NCBI GenBank assembly: GCA_963921825.1
Contig: OY997591.1
Location: 44,227,825-44,291,824 of the forward strand
Reading direction: 5' to 3'
Length of the DNA stretch: 64,000 nt
Source of the DNA: Erodium maritimum
Taxonomy: Eukaryota > Streptophyta > Magnoliopsida > Geraniales > Geraniaceae
Shown: positions 45,154 to 57,239 of the stretch, piece after piece
How positions within the stretch are numbered: position 1 is the stretch's first letter
Layout of the letters: the number at the start of each line of letters is the position of its first letter
Notes under the pieces: generated by a model
The model's input: only the letters and a program-made list of their open reading frames with translations
Databases searched by the model: none
What the model was told of the DNA's origin: nothing
Program-made: the position numbers and the translations under genes

Positions 45154-46843
45154 TGTTGGGTCTCGAGGTAGGGTTGGAGATGAACCAACTCGCAGCGGAA
45201 AATCAATGAAAACCAAGAGACGATTAAACCATGAAACAACTAACAAAGAATGGATTCACAAGATAAAAATTCAGCACTATTTCTTACCAAAACAAGAACA
45301 CCGGTTAACGAATGATTGGCTTGAGTCTCCAAGACACCTACGTATCCACATGGGAATCAAAGCCACATAGTTCTTCTCTTTGAGGACTCAAGAACACAAA
45401 AATGGAGGTGAAAACTAGCCAAACCCGAAATGGCCATGGAAGAGGGAGAGAAAATGTGTTTCCTATTCTTGTCTTGTATTTGTTATGTTGAAAAAAGATG
45501 ACTTAAACATAAAAAAAAAACCCATACTTGTCCAACTAAAGGCATGGGACAAGCATGGTGACAAGTAAGGTGTAAATAGGACAAAGTATGGCAAGATAAG
45601 ATTGGGTTAGGTGGTGAATCACCAACACCTTAATCCTTGTCTTGCTTACTTAGTACTAATTAATCAAGACTTGATTAATTAGTTCCATGGGCCTTGGTTG
45701 CATGGGCCTTTCATGGGCCTCTTGGAACATGGTCCGTGGCCATTTCCAACGAGGTCCCGTGATTCGCTCATCGCCTCCAAGCCTTCCATACCGAAAATGT
45801 CAAACATTATCCGACGCGATCAATTCCAAGACTCCAAGCCTTGTCTCGATCCGTAAAGTCCTGTTCACTTACGGGCACATGACCCAAAACCCAGTTTTGG
45901 TCATGTCCCGAGACAACTCCCTTTTGGCCATTCTCCATAAATGTGTCAATGAGTTTCATCCTCCGGTGTGACCCTTAGGTTTATGCATGTCAATAGATCA
46001 ACGTAAAATCCCATTTTACTTGATCCTATTTAAGTGGCAACTAACGAGACTTTAGTATTGCCTGACACTGCATAGCGAATCGACCCTGTCGATTCTAACC
46101 TTTCCGTCATCCCTGTCATTATCCTTTTATCTCCGATATCCTGATTGAGATAAGGCATAGAGCCGTCATCCTTATTATTCTCAATCATCGTTCCTTGATA
46201 TGTGAGATGACTGAAGATATGATACCCAGTATCATGTGCATGGCCATGCTATTCTTTCAGTCACTCTCGATCAAGCGGTCGAGAACCGATATCTTTCCCA
46301 TACCTCAGTAAGAGGGATAAATCCCTTAGCTGTCTTTCGTGTTACTCATGTAGCCCGTTCCCAAGCCAATCCTGGCCGTTATGGAAGCCTTGTTACGGAC
46401 AGCGTTAGGCTCAGGTCAAACTCAGTTGTTGACTACATAGCGATCACAAAGACTCCTTGGTCTAAGGATACATGACAAGCTACGACACTGAATATGTTCA
46501 TGACTTAATCTAGGGCACATATTCAGGGCGGGTCGTCCAATATCATGTCCCACATGATATATATGATCAGACTCCGGAATCCCATTCCAATGACTAACAG
46601 AACGTAAGCCATAAAGAGCCATCTTTCATACTAGTCGGTTCTAGTGAAGCTTTGTTGACTAGGGACCCATCGAGTGTGATCTATCTCGATCTATGGTTCT
46701 ATTCGCATGGTGGGCATAGATCAGAGCACACATCGATATATTACTCCAACACATAAGTAATATAAAGCCGTTTTAATTTTATTGCTAACGATGATATATA
46801 CATTTGGACATTTAGGATTGAACTACGGGCACTAAGACTAACA
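45154..46843 (-). repeat. 3' LTR of F (1690 bp), complete
   Basis: TGTTGGGTCTCG to CTAAGACTAACA; the reference copy for this LTR family in the window. The interior contains an AATTAATCAAGACTTGATTAATT-type inverted repeat near 45657-45681 that is also present in the other copies. Confidence 0.95.
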
Positions 46844-46857
46844 ATCTCCCACTTGCC

Positions 46858-48417
46858 CTAGTTCCAATCTAAACTCCAATATGTCCCCATCGACTTTACA
46901 TGTTAACATGTTCAGGCAGTGACACTGCCTTAGTCAAAGGGTTGGCTATGTTATCATCTGTTGCAATATAGGTTATCTTCACTTCACCTCAGTTCAGTAT
47001 TTCTCTGATGAGGTGGATATGCCGCAATACATGTTTGCATTTGTTATGCGATCTGGGCTTTTAGCTTGTGCAATGGCCCTTGTGTTGTCGCAAAATGGAT
47101 TCACCGGGATGGATGGGTTTTTTATTACACCCAACCCTTTCTAGAATTTCCAAATTCACATAGCCTCCTTAGCTGCCTCTGCAGCATCCATGTACTTGGC
47201 CTCTGTCGTAGATTCGACAATGGTATCTTGCTTTACGCTCTCCCAGCTAAAGCTCTGCCCTTCAGCGTAAACACATATCCTGACTGACTTCTAAAGTCAT
47301 TTGGATTTGTCTTGGAAAACTAGCGTCTACTCATCCTTCGACGACTAGTTCAACATCACCTTTCAATCGGGTTAGACTGATGTCTACTGGTACAACATAA
47401 GGCTTACGAAACGTCCGGTCTCGTACATGTCATGGCATTTATGATCGATTCTGCCCCTAGGTGCATGGGATTCTTATCATCCTTTTCAGCTCATCAGGTG
47501 TCTTAGGACACTAAGTATTGCTAAGATGAATGCCATGACTAGTGGGTAAGAGTCCTTTCTTTGAATCGAGCATTAAGAACCTACTCAATGCCTTGTTCAC
47601 ATAGGTTACCTGACTTAAATCCAAGACCCTCTTGGTGCGATATCTACATATCTTAATCCTTAAGATATAAGAAGCATCGCCTAAGTCCTTTGGTGAAAAA
47701 CACTTCCTCAACCAAGCTTTAGTCTCGTGCAAGGTTGGGATGTCGTTTTCAATGAGAACCAGAAAGGTAATCTTGCTCCCACTAGCCTTCTTATAAACGC
47801 AAGATTCATCCTCGTTCTTGATTAAGCCAAATCCAATTATAGCTTCATCAAAACGAAGGATCCAACTCCGAGAAGTTCGTTTCAATCCATAAATGGATTT
47901 CAACAACTTATACATCTTTCCTTTATTCTTCGGATCGTCAAAACCTTTGGGCCGAGACATGCAAACGTAATCAGTCAAATTTCCATTTAGGAAAGCGATT
48001 TTGACATCCACTTGCCATATCTCGTAATTATGATACAGAGTTATGTCAAGAAGAATTTGGATCGATTTTGACCATAGCCACTAAGGAGAAGGTTTCCTCA
48101 TAGTCAATCCATTGGATCTGCCTATAACCTTTCACCACCAGTTGAGCTTTGTAGGTCAGAGGGTTGCAGTCCATGTCCATCTTCACCTTGAAGATCCATT
48201 TGCATCCGATGGTCCTCACACCATTGATGGGATCAACCGGTTCCCAGACTCGGTTGTACGACATGGATTGCATTTCCTCCCTCATGGCTCCCAACCATAA
48301 CTCGGAGTCGGGCCCATCCACGACTTCCTGAAAGGTGGCTGGATCATCGTGATCCACCATGACTTCATTGTCACCTCCGGATACCATATCTTGGAGGTGG
48401 AAGATTGATCCTTTCAA
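46858..48417 (-). pseudogene. RT and RNase H of F, decayed
   Basis: RT is recognisable from LWLGAMREEMQSM and TIGCKWIFKVK (48417-48046), then MDVKIAFLNGNLTDYVCM, KSIYGLKRTSRSW and PKDLGDASYIL (48011-47511). Where BARE-type elements have the YVDD active site, F reads FLVLIENDIPTL, so the catalytic segment is gone. RNase H pieces lie at about 47500-46900, including a TTEAKYMDAAEAA-type stretch on the minus strand near 47170-47220. The frame breaks several times. Confidence 0.85.
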
Positions 48418-48577
48418 ATCGCCTTGAACCTTCCGGAATTGTAACAGGAATTGGTTCTTACTCTACGACAATCTCTGGCTCCTTTCTACTGGGTTGTCAA
48501 TTGGTTTAGACAAATCTGTACCATCCTAAATTTCTTCGAGATGCACATTCCTCCCAATGACGTCTTTGGAAACAAAA

Positions 48578-49741
48578 CTACTTTTCCATAAAGACCCCAC
48601 CCCAAGCGACGAACACCATGTTCTCACTGGGATTGTAGAAGTAGTATCCCCTTGTTTCTTTGGGATACCACACGAAGGTGCATATCTCAGATCTTGGTTC
48701 GAGCTTAGTCGAAACCAAATGTTTCACATAAGCCTCGCAACCACAAATCTTTAGGAAGGACAAAGCGGGCATCATCACGTACCATTTTAAAATAGTATCC
48801 CTTCCACACCCTTCGTTGAAGCCCAATTCACTATGAATGCGGTCGTCTCTAGAGCATAACCCCAGAAAGAGATTGGGAGAACAGTCCAACTAATCATGGA
48901 ACGGACCTTTGTCTAACAATGTCCGATTTCTCCGTTTGGCTACGCGTTTCAACTACAGTGTCCCAGGAGGAGTCCATTCCAAAAGGATACCATTCTCTTT
49001 TAGATGATCTAATAAGTTTGTGGTCAAGTATTTTCCACCTCGATCCAATCGAAGTCCCTTAATACCTTTGTCGAGCTGGTTTTCTACTTTAGTCATAAAC
49101 TCTTTGAATTTATCAAAAGCTTCAGACTTATGTCTCACCGAATGGACATAACCATATTTACTGTTATCATCAGTAAATGTGATAAATTAGCTAAAACCCC
49201 TCATGGCAAGTGAACTTATTGGTCTACACACATTCGAGTGTATCAGCCCCAATAATTCACCCACCCTTTCATCGTGGTCGATAAAGGGCACTTTAGTCAT
49301 TTTTCCCATCAAACAAACCTTGCACCTATCAATCGAATGGAATTCGAATGAACCTGAAAGCCCGCACTTCTGAAGTGCTGATAGGCGCTTCTTGTTTATG
49401 CGGCCCAAATGACAGTACCATAACAGAGTTAGATTTAAATCGTTGGATTTAGACCTCTTGGTATTAACGTAATATATAGAACTTGAAGCATTGTTACCCA
49501 TATCTAATATGTACAATCCTCCAACCAAGTCAGTACTGGTATAAAACATATCATTGCATAGAACATTGAAAACTCCATTTCCAATATTAACATTATATCC
49601 TTCCTTGTCAAACACGGATACAGATATAATATTCCTACTAAAAGTAGGTATGCAATATACATTATACAATACTAAGACAAGGCCACTTGGCAAAGCAAGA
49701 CTCATGGATCCTACAGCAGTTGCCACAACTCTGAGGTCCAC
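48578..49741 (-). pseudogene. GAG-pre-integrase and integrase of F, decayed
   Basis: Pre-integrase: CHLGRINKKRLSALQKCGL and HSIDRCKVCLMGKMTK. Integrase: LIHSNVCRPIS, then RHKSEAFDKFKEFMTKVENQ, GLRLDRGGKYLT (second Asp), KENGILLEWTPPGT, and the C-terminal CGCEAYVKHL, WYPKETRGYYFY and VFVAWGGVFMEK blocks. These match Angela/BARE types. Frameshifts lie near 49190, 48950 and 48890. Confidence 0.88.
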
Positions 49742-49784
49742 TTCGTGCTTTCAAAACCTCTCATACTTTCAGCCACCATATATT

Positions 49785-50370
49785 AGTGCATGTGTGAGAT
49801 TCAGTCCTGGTATCTAATACCCATGAATCTTTGGAAGTAGAGAGATGTAGCTCTATAGAGTTAATACCGGATGAAGGCACGGTCCCACCGCCCTTCCTTA
49901 GATCATCTAGGTTTCCTGATGAAGGCGCAGTCCAACTGCCCTTCTTCAGATCATCCAGGCTATTTGATGAAGGCGCAGTCCCACTGCCCTTCTTCAGATC
50001 AGCCGTGAACTTCCTGTAATCCCAATTCCAATGACCATGTTGTTGGCAGTAGAAGCACACATTCTCAGGTGTCTCATCTTTCCCGCCAAGTGTGCATGGG
50101 CCCCGCCCTTGCCACTTCCAATTCCCTTGTTGACCATCAGAATATCCTTGGATCCCAGATCCCTGATATATTCTTCTCAGCGGTTAATGACACTTCATGT
50201 AACTCTGATATGGTCTAAGAGACAGCCTTGTCAAGGACATATTCTTTGCGTTCAGACTTGAGGACTATCCTCAAAATTCTGTACCAATCCAAATAGTTTG
50301 TCCATTTAGCTTGACCCTGTCAAGAATGGTTTTTAATGACAAACTATTAATGTTCGCTGAATTTGCCATT
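49785..50370 (-). pseudogene. gag and protease start of F
   Basis: Gag starts at ATG 50370 (MANSANINSLSLKTIL). A one-base loss near 50310 and later breaks destroy the frame. The zinc knuckle at about 50020-50060 reads CFYCQQHGHWNWDY, its last Cys replaced by Tyr. Three 16-residue DDLKKGS..TAPSS repeats follow (49868-50008 on DNA), then SWVLDTRTESH with DTR in place of the catalytic DTG at about 49806-49814. Confidence 0.85.
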
Positions 50371-51922
50371 TGATCTACAACAGATAAAATTCAATCAGTA
50401 AACTGAATAAATTTTATGAAGATCAAGCTTAAACACCAACAATCGATTCTGAACCTTCAGAATCTGAAACCAAGATACTTGATTCACTCGATTAAGCTGA
50501 ACTAATACTCACCACTTAATCGAGCTATGTAGGTAGGACTCCATCCAATCACATCCAATGTGACTCTTGGCTAGGGTATGTACTTATGTACACGGCTTAC
50601 CCTATCTGTTACCCTAGCTCAACCTCAGGCTGAGAATCGTAGTCGGGTCCACCAATTTTCAACTACGGCCCGTCACTATGTAGGTGCTCCGCTAATGCGC
50701 ACGACACCCACATATGTCGTCCAAACCTACTACCCCGCTTTCCCATGGATGCTCCGCTAATGCGCACGACACCCATAGGACGAGGAGGTAGTAAGGTGTT
50801 GATAATTGGGAGGTATCGGACATGACCCGCTTTTACTTGTCCGGTTGTGTTTTTTTGGCACATCCTAGATGCGATGAGCACATCAACTACATTCCAAATG
50901 CAGTGATGCCTCAAATTACATCCAATGTAATTCTTCCTTCGAACCCGTCAACTACATCCAATGTAATGACGATTCTAAGGGCTAACACACAAGGATTAAA
51001 ATTCCAATTTTATCTTTGCATGTGAGGTGAAATGCTCGGTAAATAAAGTTAAGCATGCAATTCTAAAACACATAGAATTAATCATGCATAAACTAAACCA
51101 AGCATAAAGCGATAAATGTGCACATAATATCCCCCTAAACTAACTCCCACTAGCTTCTTGAGCTCCACCGACTCCAAGCCGATGCCAACACCCGAAAAGC
51201 CACCAAATGACCTTTTCGCCCTTTCTTCGTCTTGAGTAAAATATTACAATTTAATACACGACTCGTAGGTCGGGAATAAATAAATATTACAAACAAGTGG
51301 TCCGACGACCACACCTTGAAAGAATAATTACATGCTAACTCTAATGGCTCGCAGGCCGTGAAAAGCGATAAATAATTAAATCGAGCTCGGGGCTATTATG
51401 TACACCATGCCAAAAACACATCACACATCGTGTTATCAAAAAAGCATGTTATCAAACATCATGTGATTTTCCGGTTTTATTTAATAGCCAAGTTTCGAAT
51501 TTTTTTGATGCTCGGTTTATCGAAAACGTTCAAAAATGAAACTTTTGAACATTTGATCTTCGAGTTCGTCATGACGGTTCCAAACTCGTCATAACTAACA
51601 AAACGGTTTAGCCTTGGCATATCAACCATACAATGGTCATGCTCGGCCTAGCTCCGTCCAACGGAGCCCCGTTTGGTCCCGGTTTCGGCTCCCCGAGAGT
51701 CCCGCTCCCGAGACCCGAAAAATCAAATTTTTTTTCAAAATTTCCAGATTTGAAATAATTTTCAAAAAATCATTTTACATGAATTAAATCCATAAACAAG
51801 AATTTAAAACATGTTATCAAACAATTTAGCAAAACAACATGCCAAAAACGAAACTTTCAAGCAAAACCGAAACTTTTAACACCGTCTTGTGAATCCCGAA
51901 GGTAGCACGGCTCTGATAGCAC
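50371..51922 (-). other. Leader and primer binding site of F
   Basis: About 1.5 kb without a gene. The primer site is at 51909-51921, TGCTATCAGAGCC on the minus strand, one change from the initiator tRNA-Met match. Contains the duplicated GCTCCGCTAATGCGCACGAC (near 50687 and 50751), and stretches shared with the leader of the truncated Copia. Confidence 0.75.
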
Positions 51923-52663
51923 TGTTGGGTCTCGAGGTAGGGTTGGAGAGGAACCAACTCGCAGCGGAAAATCAATGAAAACCAAGAGACGATTAAACCA
52001 TGAAACAACTAACAAAGAATGGATTCACAAGAGAAAAATTCAGCACTATTTCTTACCAAAACAAGAACACCGGTTAACGAATGATTGGCTTGAGTCTCCA
52101 AGACGCCTACGTATCCACATGGGAATCAAAGCCACGTAGTTCTTCTCTTTGAGGACTCAAGAACACAAAAATGGAGTTGAAAACTAGCCAAACCCGAAAT
52201 GGCCATGGAAGAGGGAGAGAAAATGTGTTTCCTATTCTTGTCTTGTATTTGTTATGTTGAATAAAGATGACTTAAACATAAAAAAAAAACCCCATACTTG
52301 TCCAACTAAAGGCATGGGACAAGCATGGTGACAAGTAAGGTGTAAATAGGACAAAGTATGGCAAGACAAGATTGGGTTAGGTAGTGAATCACCAACACCT
52401 TAATCCTTGTCTTGCTTACTTAGTACTAATTAATCAAGACTTGATTAATTAGTTCCATGGGCCTTGGTTGCATGGGCCTTTCATGGGCCTCTTGGAACAT
52501 GGCCCGTGGCCATTTCCAACGAGGTCCCGTGATTCGCTCATCGCCTCCAAGCCTGATATATTACTCCAACACATAAGTAATATAAAGCCGCTTTAATTTT
52601 ATTGCTAACGATGATATATACATTTGGACATTTAGGATTGAACTACGGGCACTAAGACTAACA
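51923..52663 (-). repeat. 5' LTR of F with about 950 bp internal deletion
   Basis: Both termini are intact (TGTTGGGTCTCG and CTAAGACTAACA), but the sequence jumps at about 52554 from GCCTCCAAGCC to TGATATATTACTCC, missing what lies between roughly 45785 and 46733 in the other LTR. Confidence 0.93.
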
Positions 52664-53164
52664 CGTGTCATGTTGGGTTCGAGTGATGTTCGCAGTAGAC
52701 GTCATTGTATAATGTTTTGTTGGTTATATGTTTTCTTAGCTTGGTTCAATGGTCGATAACATTGGGTTCCTGTTGGTTTCTATTCGTGTTGTCAGTTATT
52801 AGTAAGTCGTTATTGATCGAGTAGTTATGGTAATGGAGCGGAAGTCCATCCCCTTTACTACTTTTTCCTACTGAGCGAAAGGTCACCCCCTCTGTTTTTA
52901 CTGTTTTACAGGTTTCGATGGTGAGTCGGTGTAGAGGACGTCTCAGAGCTCGGGAGTTTATATTTTAGTAGAGACGTACTATTTTTTTTGAACTAAATCT
53001 TGTATTCAGTTATTGGTATTTGAGCGTTGACTCGCAGTATTTTATTGTTGACTTGGAACTAATTTTTGGAGTTTTAAATTCGTAAATTTCTTTTTATTAT
53101 TATTATTTTATTCTCTTTTAGTTCACGTCTCGAGTCCGGTCAAAACCGGATTTGGGGCGTGACA

Positions 53165-54019
53165 CAAGGTCATCTCAATTATGAATGGAGGAGCTTGAAC
53201 TCAGTCCCCCGAAACCCAATTCCAGCCTACACCGAAAAAAGCGCCAAAGGGGGAGGATCGGTATTTCTACTGAGAACGAGCACAATCTTCCAAGTAGGTA
53301 GCAGCAAGACATCACTTCCGGGGATCAAAGGCTGAATTTGAGCTGAGTGTTCCGCAACCGTGATCGGTAACCCCTTGCCGGACAACACCTAGCTAGGAAC
53401 CTAAGGGAAAGGCATGTAGTTATACTGAGCACGAACCAGCCCAAACCAGGACAGATCAGTCACCAAAGCCTACAGAGAAGAGCAATACGACAACCGAGCT
53501 TCCGACCCAAAAACTCCAACAAGCAGACAACAAGAAGGCTAGACCCGAAATGAGCGTTTCGAAACCGAGACCAGTAACCCCTTGCCGACCAACATAAAGC
53601 GAGGACCTGAAGGAGAATGCATGTAGTTATACCGAGCACGAGCTAGCGTAAACCTAGAAAATCTGACAAAAGCATGTAGACAATCGAAACGCCACAACCA
53701 AATTTCCGACCATACGCAACGCCTATGGACGAGATCCGATTCACAATGAATCAAAGATCCAAACGATCAAGAAATGCTTCCCACGTTCATTTTGAAGCAA
53801 GCCACCTGAGAGCCAATCACGAACGGGTCCGAAAAAAGAACAGCAACCCTGCTTCTACCACCACACCACTGGTTGAAGACTGTCCCCACAACTACTTGGG
53901 GATCCGAGACTGGAACTTGAACTGAGCGTTCCGATACCGAAACCGGTAACTCCACATTGGCCAACATCAAACGAGGACCCAAAGGTGAAGGCCTGTAATA
54001 ATACCGAGCACGAGCGATG
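53165..54019 (+). repeat. Backbone with a degenerate triplicated repeat
   Basis: Three diverged units begin near 53331, 53528 and 53908. Shared landmarks are TGAGCGTTxCG, CGGTAAC(C)CC, a GAGGACC-type part, GTAGTTATACCGAGCACGAG, and (units 1 and 2) CCGAxxTTCCGACC. Units 1 and 2 are about 200 bases; unit 3 is cut short by the Athila-like LTR at 54020. No coding frame is supported and the family is not recognised. After removal of D it continues 31889-32019. Confidence 0.65.
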
Positions 54020-56232
54020 CTGATGTGAACATAAAATGCATCTATTCTAGATGTTTTAGCCCACATTCTTGAGGTTTGCAGTCCCAGGATGGTGAACTTT
54101 GATGAGTATTTCTCTTGGTATGTGCAGTTGATCAATCTCTAGAGGAATCAGGACATTCGGGACGGAATTGGAGCGAATCAGAGCAAAAATGCCAAAAACC
54201 ATAATGATAAACTCTCGCTCACAAACCGCTCTATAGGCCGCTACGGGCTCGTGCCAAGTCCACCCTCTAGGCCGCAGCGGTGTTGCCCGCATACCGCGAT
54301 CCAGGCCCTCAGATGTCTCTAGTCTGATAAAGCATCGCTTGCAGACCGCGAGTCAGGCCCTCGGATGTCTATGGTCTACTAAAGTCTCGCTCGCACACCG
54401 CGACCAGTCCGTGCCGCGCGACTGGGCCTTTTTCCGCTTCATTTCAGACTTGTTTTTTTACCCTATGTAAGTCAAAAGTTGGGTTTAGAAGGGGTGACAA
54501 AATTAAGAGGAGATCGCGATTTTGGGGAGGAAAAACACAAGTTTGAGAGGTAAGGCGGAGATTTGGAGATTGAGAGAAGAGTATGAGATCACAATTGAAG
54601 TTCTTCATCATTTTTATTAATAACCCGGTATTTATATCGCTTTTACTAGTTATTATGTTTATCGCTGAATTCAACTTTGTTTTGTGTTCTCGTTCTGCTG
54701 TCATGAACTAAATACCTTTGATCTAGGACATAGGAGAACGATATGGTGACATAAATGAATCAGTTTCGGCTTTACACTTGTTAAACTTGTATTTAGGCTA
54801 TAATTTATAGAATTTCGTGTTGAATGCTTTGTCGCGTTGATCACGTGATAGATGTATGCATTCTAGTAACCAACAATTGAGAAATGAGGCTAATAGGAGG
54901 AAAATGAAATTATATAACTCGGGTTTCAATCTAGACTAGAATATGGTTAGACTGACACGAGTGTAATATCCATAGGAGTAATACCCAAAAGTTAAAGGAA
55001 TTCATAAATCTTAATGCTTGGTACCTTTCTACACCTAGATTAGAGATAATTAGGTGGTCAGAGTACGATAGGGTCCTAATGCGATCGAGAGATGGTTAAG
55101 ACTAGTGATAGAGAATTCATGTTGCCTTTAGAATAATTTATTCATCATATCAGAACACCGTCAATGTCCTAGATCGCTTTAAATCTCTGATTTTAAATCT
55201 ACTCTTGATATTGTGCTCTTGCATTCTCGGATCATTTACATTGTTTCAAAATTGTATCGAATTATTATTTTCAAAACAAAACCAATCATCGGTATAGGAA
55301 TAGCTTGACGAACGAATTAATTAACTAAAGTGCTTGCTTAATTGTTCCCTTAGGTATGATATCTCGGACTAAAGCCTGAATATTACTTGACGACCGGTAC
55401 ACATACCGTGCCATTCTACGAACTAATTCTCAGAGCGTCAAGTTCATGGCACGGTTGCTGGGGAGCAACTAAGGCAACTCAGATACGTTTAAAGTTCGTG
55501 TTAAGACTATTTCATTTTTTTATATATATTTGTTTAGTTAATTTAGTACATTATAACTTTTATGGAGAATAGATATTGTGATTGTTGTGGATCTTATGAT
55601 CATTCTAACTACAATTGTGAGTACTTACATTCAAATCCATATTGTCAATATTGGGAGGACGGTTCTACTTTTGATCAAGGTTATCAAGTTGAACCACAAT
55701 TGTCTCATGGTGAGGAGTCGGCACTCGAGAAAATGTTTTTTGCTCTCATGAACCAAATGGTGGAGAATAAAAAGGAAGAGGTTGAGCGGCACAAGGCATT
55801 TGTACAGGAGTAGCAAGCAGTGAACCTGAACATTGATTCCCAGTTCTAGAAGTTGGAAATTCAAATTGGTCAAATAGCCAATGTAATGAATCAAATAAAT
55901 ACTCTTATACAAGTGGTGAATGAGAGAGCTCTACACGATCAAGCAATTCACATTAACGAAGATCCTTCTGAGCACTTAGGTGATACAGCAGAACAAGAAA
56001 CTCATTATCCAAACATGAGTTTAGAGGTAAGTATGGAATGTGAGGTATCAAGTTCTTACTCCTCTTGTACAGTATTTATTCCATCTCCATGTAGTTTTGA
56101 TGCTTTGAATTCTATATATGTAAATAATAATTATATAATAGTACACAATAGTTCACAAACTTTTGTTGAGCCGAATCCTTCCATAGTATCAATAGAGTTG
56201 GCTGACAAATCTATAAGATATCCAAAGGGTAC
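54020..56232 (+). mobile_element. Athila-like Ty3/Gypsy element, 5' part, interrupted by H
   Basis: LTR about 54020-55440 (TGATGTGAAC to GAGCGTCA), then a primer site of a different type, TGGCACGGTTGCTGGGGA at 55447-55464, close to the TGGCGCCGTTGCCGGGGA form used by Athila/Tat elements. A gag-to-protease fragment follows to 56232, where H has inserted. The remainder would lie right of the window. The left LTR end is inferred from the terminus only. Confidence 0.75.
55562..56232 (+). pseudogene. Athila-like gag/protease fragment
   Basis: Starts at ATG 55562 (MENRYCDCCGSYDHSNYNC). This Cys/His-rich opening, the later LEIQIGQIANVMNQ helix and the VSIELADKSIRYPKG segment are characteristic of Athila gag and protease, but the gag N-terminal part usual in the family is missing, so this is an internally deleted copy. 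Two TAG stops (55811 and 55847) lie in an otherwise continuous frame. The frame runs into the LTR of H at 56233. Confidence 0.75.
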
Positions 56233-56885
56233 TGTCACGCCCCAATTTCAGTAAACCGAACTCGGGACACGAACATTTAAAATAATAAAACATTTAGTTG
56301 TCTTTTTCATAAATCACCGTTTGTTCAACAAAAATAATATTTACAACTTAAAATACGTCCAAAAAAAGTGGACAAAAGTATGGTATCCGTCGCTAGACTC
56401 AAAATAAAACCCAGAAACCCGCTCCTAGCTCTTCAAGCTTCAGAAGCTCCCCTAGTCCAACCTGCGACCGGTACCTGTAGGAAAAGCAGCTAGGGGTGAG
56501 CGTTCGCTCACCATCACGGATAACAGACTGACTACGGCATAATTAGCAGACGATGCCGGTAACACCAACAATAAACTCAACACCGGGGAAACTATCCCCA
56601 ATCCAAGTACTCCGACTGACACACACCCACTGTTACCTTCCTTGACCAATTCAACACTCTAACACGTAAAGTAGACCCGACACAACGATCACGACCTCTT
56701 CCAAAGACTCAAGGACCACCACGCAAAACCCAAGATCACAAAGGATCGTACACCAAACAAGATCACAAAGGATCGCACACCAAGCAAGATCACAAAGGAT
56801 CGCATACCAGCTGCCTAGTAACCTCCCTCACCAGACTCAACCTCAAACTTGTAAAGTAGCCCTGACACAACCATTTATGACCTCC

Positions 56886-57125
56886 TCCAAAGACACGAAC
56901 ACGAATCAGGCTAGCCAAAGAATGCTCACAACCTGCCGAGACTCGAACACGGATCAGGCCAGACAAAGAATGCTCGTAACATACCGAGACCCGGTCACGG
57001 ATCAGGTTAGCCAAAGAATGCTCATAACCTTTCGAGATCCGGACACGGAACAGGCTAGCCAAAGAATGCTCATAACCTGTCGAGACTCGAATTTGGTCAG
57101 GCCAGCCAAAGAATGCTCGTAACCT
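56886..57125 (-). repeat. 45-base tandem array in the LTR of H
   Basis: Five units containing AGCCAAAGAATGCTC(A/G)TAAC and CGAGACTCGAACACGGATCAG-type parts. Not seen in A or E, so it expanded after H diverged. Nearby, about 56745-56815 has three 27-base units with AAGATCACAAAGGATCG, a motif present twice in A. Confidence 0.85.
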
Positions 57126-57239
57126 GCCAAAATCCACACCACTCCCTGACACGAAGTCGGGTTACTAACCCCGGGCAAACACAATCACAATCACACGAAA
57201 AGTTTAACAAGCAGCAACAACGCAGGTTCAACACTCCAT

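Larger units (their letters stand above)
45154..52663 (-). mobile_element. F: full-length Angela/BARE-like Copia element, minus strand, TSD CGTGT
   Basis: The left LTR (its 3' LTR) is 45154-46843, followed by purine tract 46844-46857, internal region with RNase H, RT, IN, PR and gag read right to left, primer site 51909-51921, and right LTR 51923-52663. CGTGT stands at 45149-45153 and 52664-52668. The right LTR has an internal deletion of about 950 bases. Pol is broken in many places and lacks the RT active site, so F is inactive. Confidence 0.94.
32020..53164 (+). mobile_element. Element D: decayed Tekay-derived element with two nested inserts, TSD CAAGG
   Basis: LTR starts TGTAAGACC at 32020; the far LTR ends GGGGCGTGACA at 53164; CAAGG stands at 32015-32019 and 53165-53169. 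Internal region 37873-42678 holds a recognisable but broken gag, small pieces of PR, RT, IN and chromodomain, and a primer site and purine tract. The 5' LTR contains solo LTR E and the 3' LTR contains Copia F. With inserts removed the LTRs are about 3.0 kb each. D is non-autonomous in its present form. Confidence 0.93.
42679..53164 (+). repeat. 3' LTR of D, split by Copia F
   Basis: LTR sequence at 42679-45153 and 52669-53164 (about 2.97 kb). Starts TGTAAGAACC and ends GGGGCGTGACA. It carries the inverted W-box pair at 42731-42756, tandem repeats at about 44690-45090, and a mutated hairpin (GAGC-GAAA-GGTC) at 52873-52884 before TTTTACAG/GT. Confidence 0.92.

Noticed and set aside
55562-55813. 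Independent small Cys-rich gene (MENRYCDCCGSYDHSNYNC)
   Set aside because: The frame continues past two TAG stops into segments typical of Athila gag/protease, right after an Athila-type primer site.
56886-57125. Possible CRISPR-like array in the LTR of H
   Set aside because: A direct tandem minisatellite with diverging units, no spacer structure, eukaryotic context.
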